Below the pieces are notes generated by a model that saw only the letters and a list, made by a program, of their open reading frames with translations, had not been told where the DNA came from and did no database searches. The translations under genes were made by a program, and so were the position numbers. Positions 9,093 to 17,623 of a DNA stretch of 64,000 bases are shown one piece after another. The stretch comes from Phenylobacterium montanum (lineage in GTDB: Bacteria > Pseudomonadota > Alphaproteobacteria > Caulobacterales > Caulobacteraceae): the NCBI RefSeq assembly GCF_018135625.1, contig NZ_CP073078.1, positions 1,786,001 through 1,850,000 of the forward strand. Reading direction: 5' to 3'. How positions within the stretch are numbered: the first letter of the stretch is position 1; each line of letters starts with the position of its first letter.

Positions 9093-9705
9093 AGAGGAAG
9101 GTGGGCAAAAGATGGATCGCGATGCGCCGCACGGAATCGCGATCACGGCCCAGCATGTCGCGCAAAGGCCCGCCGATAATGGCGTCGCCGAAGGCGCACA
9201 AAGAGATCAACAACAGAGCCGAGGAAATGTGCCGTGGGGGATCGTCCGGCGTGGCGCGGACCTGCTCGTCCAGGGCGCTGACAAGGTCGCGAACCGCGTC
9301 GCGAACCGGCTCCAGATGTTCGTAGCGATTGGACAGGGCGATCCAGGCTGCAAGCTGAGCTGCACCGCCCTGGTTGAACGCGTCGAACACGATTTCCACT
9401 ACAGACTTGGCCGCATCGCCGTCTGAGCGAAGGCGCGCCACCGCCACCTGCAACGCTGAGGCGAGATCACGGACCATCACCCCCATCAAGGCCGACTGTA
9501 ACTGAGCCGCTGAACCGAAGTGATGTATCAAATTACCGTGAGTTACGCCGATATCGCCCGCCACCGCCTGCAGGGTGACCCCGCGCGGGCCGTAGGCGAT
9601 CAGCCGCCGCCGGGCGCAAACCAGCGCCTGGGCCCTCGCCTCTTCCGGCGACCGGCGCCGCCGACGCGGCGCAGGGTCGGCCTGCGGATCAGAGTTCGCC
9701 GTCAT
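9091..9705 (-). CDS. TetR family transcriptional regulator (paralogue 1)
   Basis: This 204-aa repressor has an N-terminal TetR helix-turn-helix (GVTLQAVAGDIGVTHGNLIHHF) at about residues 40-65 and an all-helical ligand-binding region. The C-terminus DMLGRDRDSVRRIAIHLLPTFL is shared almost word for word with the next gene upstream. It is leftward, 103 bases downstream of that paralogue and about 155 bases upstream of the TonB receptor. Local regulation is likely; the ligand is unknown. Confidence 0.93.
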   Translation of the reverse strand: MTANSDPQADPAPRRRRRSPEEARAQALVCARRRLIAYGPRGVTLQAVAGDIGVTHGNLIHHFGSAAQLQSALMGVMVRDLASALQVAVARLRSDGDAAKSVVEIVFDAFNQGGAAQLAAWIALSNRYEHLEPVRDAVRDLVSALDEQVRATPDDPPRHISSALLLISLCAFGDAIIGGPLRDMLGRDRDSVRRIAIHLLPTFL

Positions 9706-9808
9706 GGCGGCCGCACATATTTATATTGATGTTAATGGCAACATGGCGCGGTTCGCGCCGCGGCGCAATCGCAACTGCGAGACCCGGCCGCCGGCGACCG
9801 GCTTCAGG

Positions 9809-10423
9809 CTAATAGAGGAAAGTCGGCAGCAGCCGCGCGACCATTCGCCGGGCGCTGTCCTGGTCGCGGCCGAGCATATCGCGCAAGGGCGGTCCGATCA
9901 CCGCGTCGCCGAAGGCCGAAAGGGCGATGAACAGCACCGCGGCGGTGATCCGGTGGCGGGCCTGTTCGCCCTCGGCCTGGAATTTCTGATAGATCGCCTC
10001 GACAAGGTCGTGGACGGCCCCACGCACCGGCTCCAGAAGCTCCAGGTCGCCGGACATGACGATCCAGGCCGCCAGCCGGCCGGCGCCGCCCTCGTCGAAA
10101 GCATCGAACACCTGGTCGACCAGCGCCCGCGGCGCTCCGGCGTCGGAGCGCAGATGCGCGACGGCGGCGTCCAGGGCCTGGATCAGGTCGCGCACCATCG
10201 ACTCCATCAAGGCCGACTGCAGGCCCGCCGCAGAGCCGAAGTGATGGATCAGATTGGCGTGGGTCACGCCGATCTCGTCCCCCACCGCCTTCAGCGTTAT
10301 CGCGTCCGGCCCGGACTCGAGCAGCAGCCTTCGCGCCGAGACCAGAGCCTCCTTGCGAGCCTCATCGGGCGCGCGACGGCGGCGCGTCAGCCGCACTGCG
10401 GTATCGGGGTCCGGTATTGACAT
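9809..10423 (-). CDS. TetR family transcriptional regulator (paralogue 2)
   Basis: This 204-aa protein is a tandem paralogue of the TetR gene at 9091-9705. It has the same architecture and many shared blocks: RRRR(S/A)P(E/D)EAR, IGVTH(G/A)NLIHHFGSAA, DMLGRD, LLPTFL. I chose the ATG at 10423; a GTG at 10426 is also possible. A perfect TACAT-TT-ATGTA palindrome lies 11 bases upstream, which fits autoregulation. The pair looks like a local duplication that has since diverged in its ligand-binding half. Confidence 0.93.
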   Translation of the reverse strand: MSIPDPDTAVRLTRRRRAPDEARKEALVSARRLLLESGPDAITLKAVGDEIGVTHANLIHHFGSAAGLQSALMESMVRDLIQALDAAVAHLRSDAGAPRALVDQVFDAFDEGGAGRLAAWIVMSGDLELLEPVRGAVHDLVEAIYQKFQAEGEQARHRITAAVLFIALSAFGDAVIGPPLRDMLGRDQDSARRMVARLLPTFLY

Positions 10424-10433
10424 CACAGTAACT

Positions 10434-10445
10434 TACATTTATGTA
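10434..10445. promoter_or_regulatory. Operator-like palindrome before TetR paralogue 2
   Basis: TACAT-TT-ATGTA is a 5-2-5 perfect inverted repeat located immediately upstream of the leftward TetR start. This is a typical position for TetR autorepression. A looser ACAT...ATGT arrangement is seen at about 9714-9731, upstream of paralogue 1, so the two may share a half-site. Confidence 0.5.
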
Positions 10446-10637
10446 GATAGCGCAAGCGAAGCCCTCAGCGAAGCTTTTTCAGGCCCAGCTTGAGCCGATC
10501 CCACCCCCGTATTGACAGGGGAGTCTACAAGATGCCGCAAACTTGGCCCAGCCTCCTTGCGGCGCAAGCAGCGAAACGCCCGGATCGGGGCGTCGCCGGC
10601 GACAATATCCACGCCCTTTCAAACCGGGAGCTGCTCC

Positions 10638-11489
10638 ATGCGCACGGCCACGCCCAGTGACCTGACCATCACCCCGCGCGACCTGAGCTTCGCCGCCAGC
10701 GCCCCCACAAGCCGCTGGTGGTTGGGCGGCGATCCGGTGGCGACCGCCTTTTTCGACGCCCTCTCGGCGACCTTTCCTTATGGGGAGCGCTATTTCATCG
10801 AGTGCGTCCGCCGCTATCGGGGCGCTGCGGAGCCGCCGCTTCAACAGCAGATCGCCGCCTTCGTCGCTCAGGAGGCGATGCACACCCGCGAGCACGTGCG
10901 CCTGAACGGCCAGATTGCGGCGCATGGCTTCGACGTGGCGGCCATGGAGGCACGCACCAAGCTGCGGCTGGACTATGCGCGCGCCCAACCGCCGCTGAAA
11001 CAGCTGGGCGGGACCATCGCGCTGGAGCATTTCACCGCCATCCTGGCCCATGCCTTGCTGGCAGACCCTCGCCATCTCGAGGGCGCCCCGGCCGAGGCCC
11101 AGGCCATGTGGCGCTGGCACGCCATCGAGGAGCTGGAGCACAAGGCGGTGGCCTTCGACACCTTCGTCGTCGTCGCCGCCAAGCTGCCTCCCTGGCGGCG
11201 CTGGCTGCTCAGGGCCTCGACCATGGGCATCGCCACCAGCCTGCTGTTCTCCACCGTCGGCCGCAACATCGCCGACATCTTCACTGCGGGCGGAATCAAT
11301 CGGCCCGGAACCTGGGCTCGGCTCGCGGCCTACCTGTTGGTGAAGCCCGGCATCCTGCGCCAGGTGTCGGCCGAATATCTCGCCTACTTCCGGCCCGGCT
11401 TCCATCCCTGGGCCCGCGACGACCGCGCGCTGGCCGCCGAAGCCGAGCGGGCCTTGCCGGCGATGGCCGAGTTGGGCGTGCAGATGTGA
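10638..11489 (+). CDS. Metal-dependent hydrolase family protein (PF10118-like)
   Basis: This 283-aa protein has ferritin-like, metal-binding helices. The residues EAMHTREH (around residue 80), ALEHF (about 135) and IEELEHKAVAFD (about 165) supply the Glu/His ligands typical of the predicted metal-dependent hydrolase family PF10118. The frame is open to 10512, but the ATG at 10638 with GGGAG nine bases upstream is the natural start. A hydrophobic stretch near residues 190-215 may associate with the membrane. No substrate is established for this family. The stop is overlapped by the next gene (ATGTGA), so the two are co-translated. Confidence 0.85.
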   Translation: MRTATPSDLTITPRDLSFAASAPTSRWWLGGDPVATAFFDALSATFPYGERYFIECVRRYRGAAEPPLQQQIAAFVAQEAMHTREHVRLNGQIAAHGFDVAAMEARTKLRLDYARAQPPLKQLGGTIALEHFTAILAHALLADPRHLEGAPAEAQAMWRWHAIEELEHKAVAFDTFVVVAAKLPPWRRWLLRASTMGIATSLLFSTVGRNIADIFTAGGINRPGTWARLAAYLLVKPGILRQVSAEYLAYFRPGFHPWARDDRALAAEAERALPAMAELGVQM

Positions 11490-11953
11490 TCGGCGCCCTG
11501 GCGAGCCTGGCCGTGGCCGCAGCCGGCGCCGACCCCTCCGCCGTGCTGGGCCTCTGGCGTTCGCCGGAGGACGGCGGCGCCCTGGTCCGCATCGAGGCCT
11601 GCGGCGCCGCCGTCTGCGGACGCATCGTCACATCGCCCCGCCTGCAGGCGGTTCCGGACCAGACCGACGTCCGTAATCGCAATCCGACTCTGCGCTCGCG
11701 CCGGCTTGCAGACCTCTTGATCCTCAAAGCCTCGCCGAAGGCCGCGGGCCGCTGGGGTGACGGCTGGCTCTACGACCCCGAGAAGGGCGGCGTCTACACA
11801 GGCACGATGGAGTTGACGCCCGACGGACGGCTGCGGCTGACGGGCTGCATCGTCGCACCGTTTTGCCGGACCCAGGTCTGGACCCGCGCTCGGGCGCTCA
11901 CGGCCGCTGAGCCCGCCGCAACGGGCGCTCGCACCGCGATCGACAATCGGTGA
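11486..11953 (+). CDS. DUF2147 exported protein
   Basis: The 155-aa product starts with GTG at 11486, inside the stop region of the upstream hydrolase gene. It has a short hydrophobic leader (IGALASLAVAAAGA) followed by the DUF2147 pattern: VLGLWRSPEDG, then VCGRIV, then WGDGWLYDPEKGGVYTGTM, and finally LTGCI.APFCRTQVWTR. These are small periplasmic beta-rich proteins of unknown role. No ATG start gives a better fit. Two Cys pairs in the mature part may form disulfides. Confidence 0.85.
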   Translation: MIGALASLAVAAAGADPSAVLGLWRSPEDGGALVRIEACGAAVCGRIVTSPRLQAVPDQTDVRNRNPTLRSRRLADLLILKASPKAAGRWGDGWLYDPEKGGVYTGTMELTPDGRLRLTGCIVAPFCRTQVWTRARALTAAEPAATGARTAIDNR

Positions 11954-12147
11954 AGGGTCGCTGCGTTCAATCAGACCTAGCCAAGCTCGTAAGCCTCTGC
12001 TGAAGCGCCACCGCCTCATAGCGACGCTCACCAGGGCGGCGACCGACGCCGGCCAAGGTGGACATTGTTCGACTTGCTCAGGATCAACACGGCGAGACCC
12101 CAAGCCGGGTAGTAGAGTTTATAGGTCCGCGTGCTTGGGGCTAGATC

Positions 12148-13836
12148 ATGATCAGAGAGGAAATTCTCGATGGGATTGGCGATGCTACGTATGGCCTCGC
12201 TGCAGATTGGACGGTCACATTTTTCAATCGGCAAGCCGAGCATTTCTTCGGATACGATCGGAAGGATGTAGTCGGGCGAAGCCTATGGGAGACATTCCCG
12301 GCCGCACAAGAAACGAAATTGGCGGACGCCCTCCGCCAGGCCATGAGAACCCGCGAGGCCATTCACCTCGATCTCCTTAGCCCGACCACGGGCAAATATG
12401 CCGAGACCCGCATCTTCCCCTTGAAGAACGGCGGCCTTGGCGTGAGCTGGCGCGACATCACCGACAGGAAGAAGCTCGAGACCGCATTGAAGGAGGCGGT
12501 CGAAAACCAGGATATGCTGTTCCGAGAACTGGCTCACAGGGTCACGAACAATTTCCAAGAGGTCGCCGCGCGGGTGACTCTCCAGGGCCGGCAACTTGAG
12601 GACCCTATCGCTCGTGAAATGTGCGAGAAGATGGCGTCCTCAATCCGCTGCATGGCTCTCGTCCACCGACGACTCTACCGCAACCAAGCGCACATCGATG
12701 AGCAGGATTTGGGCGAGTACTTACGCGCCCTCTGCGAGGACCTGTCATCGGGCCTGCCCGACAATATCACCCTTTCGGCGGTCACCGAACCCGGCTTGAC
12801 GGTCTCGGTCGACGTCGCGACAACCGTCGGCATGATGGTCGCCGAACTGGTGACCAATTCCCGCAAGTACGCGTGGGAGCCTGGAGCATCGGGACGGATG
12901 ATCGTCACGATGCGTCGCGACGGCGGCGTCGTCGAGGTCGAGCTATGGGACGACGGCAAAGGCGTGCCCCAGGGTATGGACCTGCGCAAGTCCGCCGGGC
13001 TCGGCCTCAAGCTGCTGGGCTTACAGATCAGGCGCCTGGACGGGACGTTCACACACCGAAACGTCGAAGGCGGAGCTATTTTCCTGCTGCGATTCCCCAC
13101 GCCAAATCGCGATCGTCCGCCGCATCCCGGTCGCGCCGTGGAAAGCCGCCTCCGAACCCAGGAAAGCGCTGGGACCGGAGCGGAAGCCGGCGATCAAGTC
13201 TTCAGCCCAGAGCCGCTATCGGTGTCTGCAGGAGTTGAGGACTGGCTAAACGCGCTTGACGGCGTTTGTTATCTCGTCGCCAAGGACGGGACCATTCTCG
13301 CGGTGGGGGACGAGGGGTGGACCAACTTTGGGCGCGATCTCGGGTCCGCGCCCCCAAAAACCGAGATGGTGGTCGGCCGGCTTCTGTTCGACATGATCGC
13401 CGACCCCGAGGCGAAGAGCGCGTTCAGGGCTGTCCATCGGCGGGTGGCGACGCTCGCGACGAGGGCTCTGACTTACGAGTACCGGTGCGACGCCCCCGAT
13501 CTCGAACGGCTCATGAAGATGTCCGTCAGTGCGCTCACCTGCCAGGAACGCCTGCTCGGCGTGCTTTATCAATCAACGCTGCTCTCCGCCAAGGAGCGCG
13601 TGCCGCTGGCCTTTCTGAGCAGCCGAGAAGCAGCGCGCGAAGAGGAACGTGTCGCCAACCTGCCCATCGTCACGACTTGCCAGTTTTGCGCAAATGTCAC
13701 GACGAAGGCTTGGCGGGGGGAATGGGTGAAGCCAACCGACTACTATCGTCGTGGCGGCAGCGACGCCGTCCGCATCAGCCAAGGCATCTGCCCAGAATGC
13801 GCCCGCGCCCGCCTTGCTCCCTTGCTAGGCAAGTAG
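12148..13836 (+). CDS. PAS-HWE/HisKA_2 sensor histidine kinase with C-terminal zinc-type CxxC domain
   Basis: The 562-aa protein is soluble. Residues 1-105 form a PAS domain (FFNRQAEHFFGYDRKDVVG) without the LOV cysteine. Residues 120-320 hold a phospho-acceptor box FRELAHRVTNN (His130), an N-box VAELVTNSRKYAW and a G-box DDGKGVP, as in HWE/HisKA_2 kinases. About residues 370-500 look like a second PAS-like sensor. The tail (about 510-556) has CQFC and CPEC with WRGEWVKPTDYYRR between, which matches the short CxxC...CPDC module often found at the end of bacterial signalling proteins. No response regulator is adjacent. It converges on a LOV-HTH gene 37 bases away. Start context is weak but the PAS domain begins directly. 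Confidence 0.9.
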   Translation: MIREEILDGIGDATYGLAADWTVTFFNRQAEHFFGYDRKDVVGRSLWETFPAAQETKLADALRQAMRTREAIHLDLLSPTTGKYAETRIFPLKNGGLGVSWRDITDRKKLETALKEAVENQDMLFRELAHRVTNNFQEVAARVTLQGRQLEDPIAREMCEKMASSIRCMALVHRRLYRNQAHIDEQDLGEYLRALCEDLSSGLPDNITLSAVTEPGLTVSVDVATTVGMMVAELVTNSRKYAWEPGASGRMIVTMRRDGGVVEVELWDDGKGVPQGMDLRKSAGLGLKLLGLQIRRLDGTFTHRNVEGGAIFLLRFPTPNRDRPPHPGRAVESRLRTQESAGTGAEAGDQVFSPEPLSVSAGVEDWLNALDGVCYLVAKDGTILAVGDEGWTNFGRDLGSAPPKTEMVVGRLLFDMIADPEAKSAFRAVHRRVATLATRALTYEYRCDAPDLERLMKMSVSALTCQERLLGVLYQSTLLSAKERVPLAFLSSREAAREEERVANLPIVTTCQFCANVTTKAWRGEWVKPTDYYRRGGSDAVRISQGICPECARARLAPLLGK

Positions 13837-13873
13837 GGGGGAGGGTTTGTTTGCCTGACTTCCCCAGCAACCC

Positions 13874-14506
13874 TCAAAATCCGCTCTCTATGGCGAGGCG
13901 TATGGCTTCGGCCCCGGATCGAACCTTAAGCGCCTTCAAAAGCGCGGCGCGGTGCATCTTTACCGTTCGTTCGGTCACTCGAAGTTCGCCGGCGATCTGC
14001 TTGTTCAACCGCCCGAGCGACATGGCCGCCAGCACCTCTCGCTGACGGGGGCTCAGCCCCTCTATCTTCGCCTTGGCGATTTCGGAGCGGGACGGGCGGG
14101 CCTCGGGGTCAGGCGCGGCGCTTTGAGAGCCGAGGAAATAGTCGAGCTCGCCCTCGGCGTCGAAGATCGGCGCTACGAGAACCGCATTGAGGAACGAAGT
14201 TCCGTCCTTGCGGTAGTTGCGGATGTCGACCAGCACAGGAATCCGGCTGCGCACGCCCTGGCGGATCTTATCCGACAGCTCAGGCTCGGTTGTCGGGCCC
14301 GCGAGGAAGCGGCAATTGCGGCCGAGGACCTCTTTTCGGTCATAACCGGTCAGATCGAGAAAGGCCTGGTTGCAATGCACGATCGGGTTGTCAGGCTGGC
14401 GCGGGTCGCTCAGCACAGCGGCGATCGGGCTCGCATCGATCATCTGGGTCAGCGCAAGCGGCGCACCCCGCCTCGATCGCCCCCGCCTGACTTCCCTTTT
14501 GGACAT
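13874..14506 (-). CDS. EL222-like blue-light transcription factor (LOV-HTH)
   Basis: This 210-aa protein has an N-terminal LOV domain. It contains the photoactive motif GRNCRFLAG (Cys65) and the flavin-contacting residues Asn97 (NYRKDGT), Asn107 (FLNAVLVAPI) and Gln128 (YFLGSQ). A LuxR-type helix-turn-helix follows at 150-210 (LSPRQREVLAAM, then NKQIAGELRVTERTVKMHR). This is the architecture of Erythrobacter EL222, whose blue-light flavin-Cys adduct releases the HTH to dimerise and bind DNA. I chose MSKREV at 14506 over TTG at 14542. It is divergent from folE with a 92-base gap, so the folE-photolyase genes are natural targets. Confidence 0.93.
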   Translation of the reverse strand: MSKREVRRGRSRRGAPLALTQMIDASPIAAVLSDPRQPDNPIVHCNQAFLDLTGYDRKEVLGRNCRFLAGPTTEPELSDKIRQGVRSRIPVLVDIRNYRKDGTSFLNAVLVAPIFDAEGELDYFLGSQSAAPDPEARPSRSEIAKAKIEGLSPRQREVLAAMSLGRLNKQIAGELRVTERTVKMHRAALLKALKVRSGAEAIRLAIESGF

Positions 14507-14598
14507 GTTGGCGAGGATGAGAGGGCCTCGCATCATTATCAAGCCCGACAGACGCGCAGGTTCGTCACCCGCCGGCGGGCTGAAGAGGCTTCAAGACC

Positions 14599-15210
14599 AT
14601 GAACTACATCGCGCCCGATGCGAGGCTGTTCGATAAGGACGGAAAGCTTTTTGTGCCTGAAGAGGTGCTTGACGCCGTCCGCAAGATTATCCGCTGGGCC
14701 GGGGACGATCCCGAGCGCGAGGGCCTTGTCGAAACACCGGCGCGCTTTGCGCGGGCCTGGCGGGAATATTGCCAGGGCTACGAGGAGGACCCGGGCGTTC
14801 ATCTGTCCCGCACCTTTGAGGAAGTCGGCGGCTACGACGAGATCGTGCTGCTCAGGGACATACCGTTCCAATCTCAATGCGAGCACCACATGGCTCCGAT
14901 CGTGGGCAAGGCTTCCATCGCCTATCTGCCGAAAAACCGGGTCGTGGGCATATCCAAGCTTGCGCGGGTTCTTCAGGGTTACGCCTCGCGGCTGCAGGTG
15001 CAGGAGCGCCTGACGGCCGAGGTGGCCCAGTGCATCTGGGATCACCTGCAGCCCCTCGGCGTCGCGGTGGTGATCGAGGCGCAACATGGCTGCATGACCG
15101 GCCGCGGCGTGCGAACGCCCGGCGTCGCCATGGTCACCAGCCGCACCCTGGGCTGTTTCCTCGATGACCCGATCAGCCGCAAGGAAGTCATCTCGCTGAT
15201 GGGACGCTGA
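14599..15210 (+). CDS. folE: GTP cyclohydrolase I
   Basis: This 203-aa enzyme converts GTP to 7,8-dihydroneopterin triphosphate, the first step of folate and pterin synthesis. The family signatures are intact: CEHHMAPI gives zinc ligands Cys94 and His97, Cys165 lies in QHGCMTGRG, and GISKLARV with QERLTAEVA form the substrate pocket. It opens a rightward run of light/repair genes, next to a LOV regulator. That suggests a pterin supply for a photoreceptor or antenna, or a folate demand under light stress, rather than the housekeeping copy; this role is inferred. Confidence 0.95.
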   Translation: MNYIAPDARLFDKDGKLFVPEEVLDAVRKIIRWAGDDPEREGLVETPARFARAWREYCQGYEEDPGVHLSRTFEEVGGYDEIVLLRDIPFQSQCEHHMAPIVGKASIAYLPKNRVVGISKLARVLQGYASRLQVQERLTAEVAQCIWDHLQPLGVAVVIEAQHGCMTGRGVRTPGVAMVTSRTLGCFLDDPISRKEVISLMGR

Positions 15211-15214
15211 CCCG

Positions 15215-16186
15215 ATGCGGGTGGCCATCATCGGCGCCGGCCTGGCGGGCCTTTCGTGCGCCAAGCGGCTGCGCTCCGTGGGTCTGGAGCCCTCGTTGTT
15301 CGACAAGGGCAAGGGACCGGCCGGACGTATGGCGTCGCGGCGCCTGGCGACCCCGCTCGGCGAGGCGGCTCTGGACATGGGCGCACCGTATTTCACAGTG
15401 AGAAACGCGAAATTCGCCGAACAGGTCGCCGATTGGGCCTTGGCCGGATTGGCGGCGCCCTGGCCGGACGCGGCCGCTGACGCCTGGGTCGGCGCGCCCC
15501 TGATGGCCTCTCCCCTGAAAGCTCTGACGGAGGGGCTGAACGTTCGCTGGAATGCGTTCGTCGGCGGTCTCAGCCGCAAGCCCGACGGCTGGCGCCTGCA
15601 TCTTCCCGACCAGGAACAAGGCCCCTTCGACGTCGTTGTGATCGCTCTGCCAGCGGAACAGGCGACGCCGCTCCTGGCGCTGAACGACCTGACGTTCATG
15701 AAGCAGAGCGCGCAGTCGATCAGCCTGCCCTGCTGGACGGGCCTGTTCGCTTTCGATCGGGTGCTCGAGACCACCGCCCCGATCCTCCGTGACCAGGGCG
15801 CAATAAGCTGGGCGGCGCGCAATGCTGCGAAGCCGGGACGGACGGGCCCGGAAGCGTGGGTGGCTCACGCCAATCCGGTCTGGTCGCTGGACCACCTGGA
15901 GGCGGAACCGGCGCAGATCGCGCAGCATCTTCTGATCGAACTGCTGAGCCTGACCGGCGCGGGTGAGGTAAGGCCAATTGCGGCCCAGGCGCATCGGTGG
16001 AGGTTTGCGAAATCATTCGGCCTTGGCCATGGCGAGTTGTGGAATCCGCTCACCGGACTGGGCGTTTGCGGGGACTGGTTGCTGGCGCCCGGAGTGGAGA
16101 GCGCCTGGCTGTCGGGATTTGGACTCGCCCAAAAGATCATTCATGGCCCGGCGAAGCGGATACGGCCCCATGCCGTGCGAGCCTAG
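15215..16186 (+). CDS. FAD-dependent NAD(P)/amine-oxidase-like oxidoreductase
   Basis: The 323-aa protein starts with a Rossmann dinucleotide fold (MRVAIIGAGLAGLSCAKRL), followed by FDKGKGPAGRMASRR, the arginine-rich second motif of the renalase-like FAD oxidoreductases. The C-terminus (GVCGDWLLAPGVESAWLSG) closes the FAD site. The start lies four bases after the folE stop, and its 3' end overlaps the next gene. Proteins of this type recur beside photolyase and singlet-oxygen genes in alphaproteobacteria. The substrate is unknown. Confidence 0.85.
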   Translation: MRVAIIGAGLAGLSCAKRLRSVGLEPSLFDKGKGPAGRMASRRLATPLGEAALDMGAPYFTVRNAKFAEQVADWALAGLAAPWPDAAADAWVGAPLMASPLKALTEGLNVRWNAFVGGLSRKPDGWRLHLPDQEQGPFDVVVIALPAEQATPLLALNDLTFMKQSAQSISLPCWTGLFAFDRVLETTAPILRDQGAISWAARNAAKPGRTGPEAWVAHANPVWSLDHLEAEPAQIAQHLLIELLSLTGAGEVRPIAAQAHRWRFAKSFGLGHGELWNPLTGLGVCGDWLLAPGVESAWLSGFGLAQKIIHGPAKRIRPHAVRA

Positions 16187-16640
16187 CCGCCGCGAGCGAG
16201 ATCGGCCGCCGGCCGCAGCACGCCTTCTGGGGTGGCTCGGCGTCGCGCCTTTCCTGGCGCCGGCGGCCGCCAAGCTGCTCGGCGCGCCGCTTTGGGGGCC
16301 TGAAATGATCTGGCGTTCCTATGGCGCCATCATCCTGGCGTTCATGGGCGGCGCGCAATGGGGCTTGGCCGTGGGGGCTGATCCTGGAGACGCGCACGGA
16401 CAGCTACGACGATATTCGATCAGTATCCTCCCTGCGCTGACGGCGTGGGGTAGCTTGGCTTTGGCGCCGCGGCCCAGCCTGGCCGTGCAGCTCTGCGGCT
16501 TCGCGGCGCTGCTGGCCTATGATCTTTGGACGGTCCGGATCGGGCGGACGCCGTCCTGGTATGGGAGGCTGCGCATCCAGTTGAGCGCAGCGGTCTCAGC
16601 TTGTCTGGCCGTCGGCGTGGTCCGCGGCGGTTGGTCCTGA
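16170..16640 (+). CDS. DUF3429 membrane protein
   Basis: This approximately 156-aa protein has about four to five membrane helices (LLGWLGVAPFLAPAAAKLLG, AIILAFMGGAQWGLAVG, ISILPALTAWGSLALA, LAVQLCGFAALLAYDLW). The IILAFMGGAQWG block is typical of DUF3429. I chose ATG 16170, which overlaps the upstream oxidoreductase; 16143 is an alternative. Function is unknown. In this cluster it travels with photolyase-associated genes. Confidence 0.8.
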   Translation: MPCEPSRRERDRPPAAARLLGWLGVAPFLAPAAAKLLGAPLWGPEMIWRSYGAIILAFMGGAQWGLAVGADPGDAHGQLRRYSISILPALTAWGSLALAPRPSLAVQLCGFAALLAYDLWTVRIGRTPSWYGRLRIQLSAAVSACLAVGVVRGGWS

Positions 16641-16642
16641 CC

Positions 16643-17353
16643 TTGGCGGCCCTCAGTTCCATCCCGGCTGGCGGCGTCGCCATCGTGGTCGGCTCGAGCG
16701 GCGGCATCGGCGAAGCAGCCCGGTCCGCCCTTTCCGCGACGGGGAGATTTGAGCGCGTGATCGGATGGTCGCGAAGAGGCCCCGATGCCGTGGATATCAC
16801 TCAGGAGGCGGACGTGGCCCGCGCATCGAGGGCGGCGGCGGATGAGGGTGAGATCCGTCTGGTGCTGGTCGCGACAGGGACGCTGTCCTTCAATGGCGCC
16901 AAGGCCGAAAAGGGTCTGCGGAACCTTGAACCCGAGGCCATGATGGCCGCGTTCCGAACAAACGCGCTTGGACCTGCCCTGGTCGCCAAACACCTGCTTC
17001 CGCTTTTTCCACGCACCGGCAAATCAGTCTTCTCTGTCCTTTCGGCCAGGGTCGGCAGCATCGGCGACAATCGATTGGGCGGCTGGTACAGCTACAGAGC
17101 CTCCAAAGCGGCCCTCAACCAGCTTATCCGGACAGCCTCGATAGAGCTCGCCCGGCGGGCGCCGGACGCCATCTGTCTGGCGATGCATCCAGGGACGGTC
17201 GATACGCCGCTCTCTCGCCCTTTTTCCCGGGCGGGCCTGACGGTGCTCACGCCGGCTTCGGCTGCGGCGAAGCTTCTGGAGGTGATCGACTTAGTCGGCG
17301 AAGAGCAGTCCGGAGGCTTTCTCGACCAAGACGGCTTGACTATCCCCTGGTGA
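16643..17353 (+). CDS. Short-chain dehydrogenase/reductase (SDR)
   Basis: The product has a Rossmann motif VGSSGGIGEAAR, an N-terminal cofactor loop ending WSRRGPDAVDIT, catalytic YxxxK in YSYRASKAALNQL and a preceding Ser in SVLSARVG. The end, FLDQDGLTIPW, is common in C-factor-like SDRs. No ATG or GTG lies at the right place. TTG at 16643, or TTG at 16631 overlapping the DUF3429 stop, would start the first strand correctly, so the start is uncertain. The reaction is not predictable beyond NAD(P)-linked redox. SDRs of this type recur near alphaproteobacterial photolyase genes. Confidence 0.85.
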   Translation: MAALSSIPAGGVAIVVGSSGGIGEAARSALSATGRFERVIGWSRRGPDAVDITQEADVARASRAAADEGEIRLVLVATGTLSFNGAKAEKGLRNLEPEAMMAAFRTNALGPALVAKHLLPLFPRTGKSVFSVLSARVGSIGDNRLGGWYSYRASKAALNQLIRTASIELARRAPDAICLAMHPGTVDTPLSRPFSRAGLTVLTPASAAAKLLEVIDLVGEEQSGGFLDQDGLTIPW

Positions 17354-17470
17354 AAACTGCGGAAAGCCATCAATGGAAATAGGGATTTATTTATATATGC
17401 TCGCCTGATGGCAAGCCAATGCACAATTAACTCACTTCAAAGCGAAAACGAAATTCGACTACTGGATCAA

Positions 17471-17623
17471 ATGCCCACAAATATTATTCGCCCCACCAAG
17501 ATCTGCAAGACTTGTGGCCGACCTTTCAGTTGGCGCAAGGCCTGGAGAAACTGCTGGGAGGATGTGCGCTATTGCTCCGAGCGCTGCCGTCGCGGCTCGA
17601 AGGCGGCGGAGAAGCGACCTTGA
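17471..17623 (+). CDS. DUF2256 zinc-binding mini-protein
   Basis: This 50-aa protein carries [14 protein letters not shown], then [11 protein letters not shown]. The two Cys pairs probably bind one zinc. DUF2256 proteins are found again and again directly before cryptochrome/photolyase genes. Here the stop overlaps the photolyase start (TTGA, 17620-17623), so translation is coupled. A longer frame from 17408 lacks a ribosome binding site. The A/T-rich 118-base gap upstream (TTTATTTATATATGC) could hold a promoter for this pair. Confidence 0.88.
   Translation: MPTNIIRPTKICKTCGRPFSWRKAWRNCWEDVRYCSERCRRGSKAAEKRP

Noticed and set aside
12148-12460. Possible LOV domain in the HWE kinase
   Set aside because: The PAS domain lacks the NCRFL cysteine motif, so it is not a flavin photoreceptor of that class.
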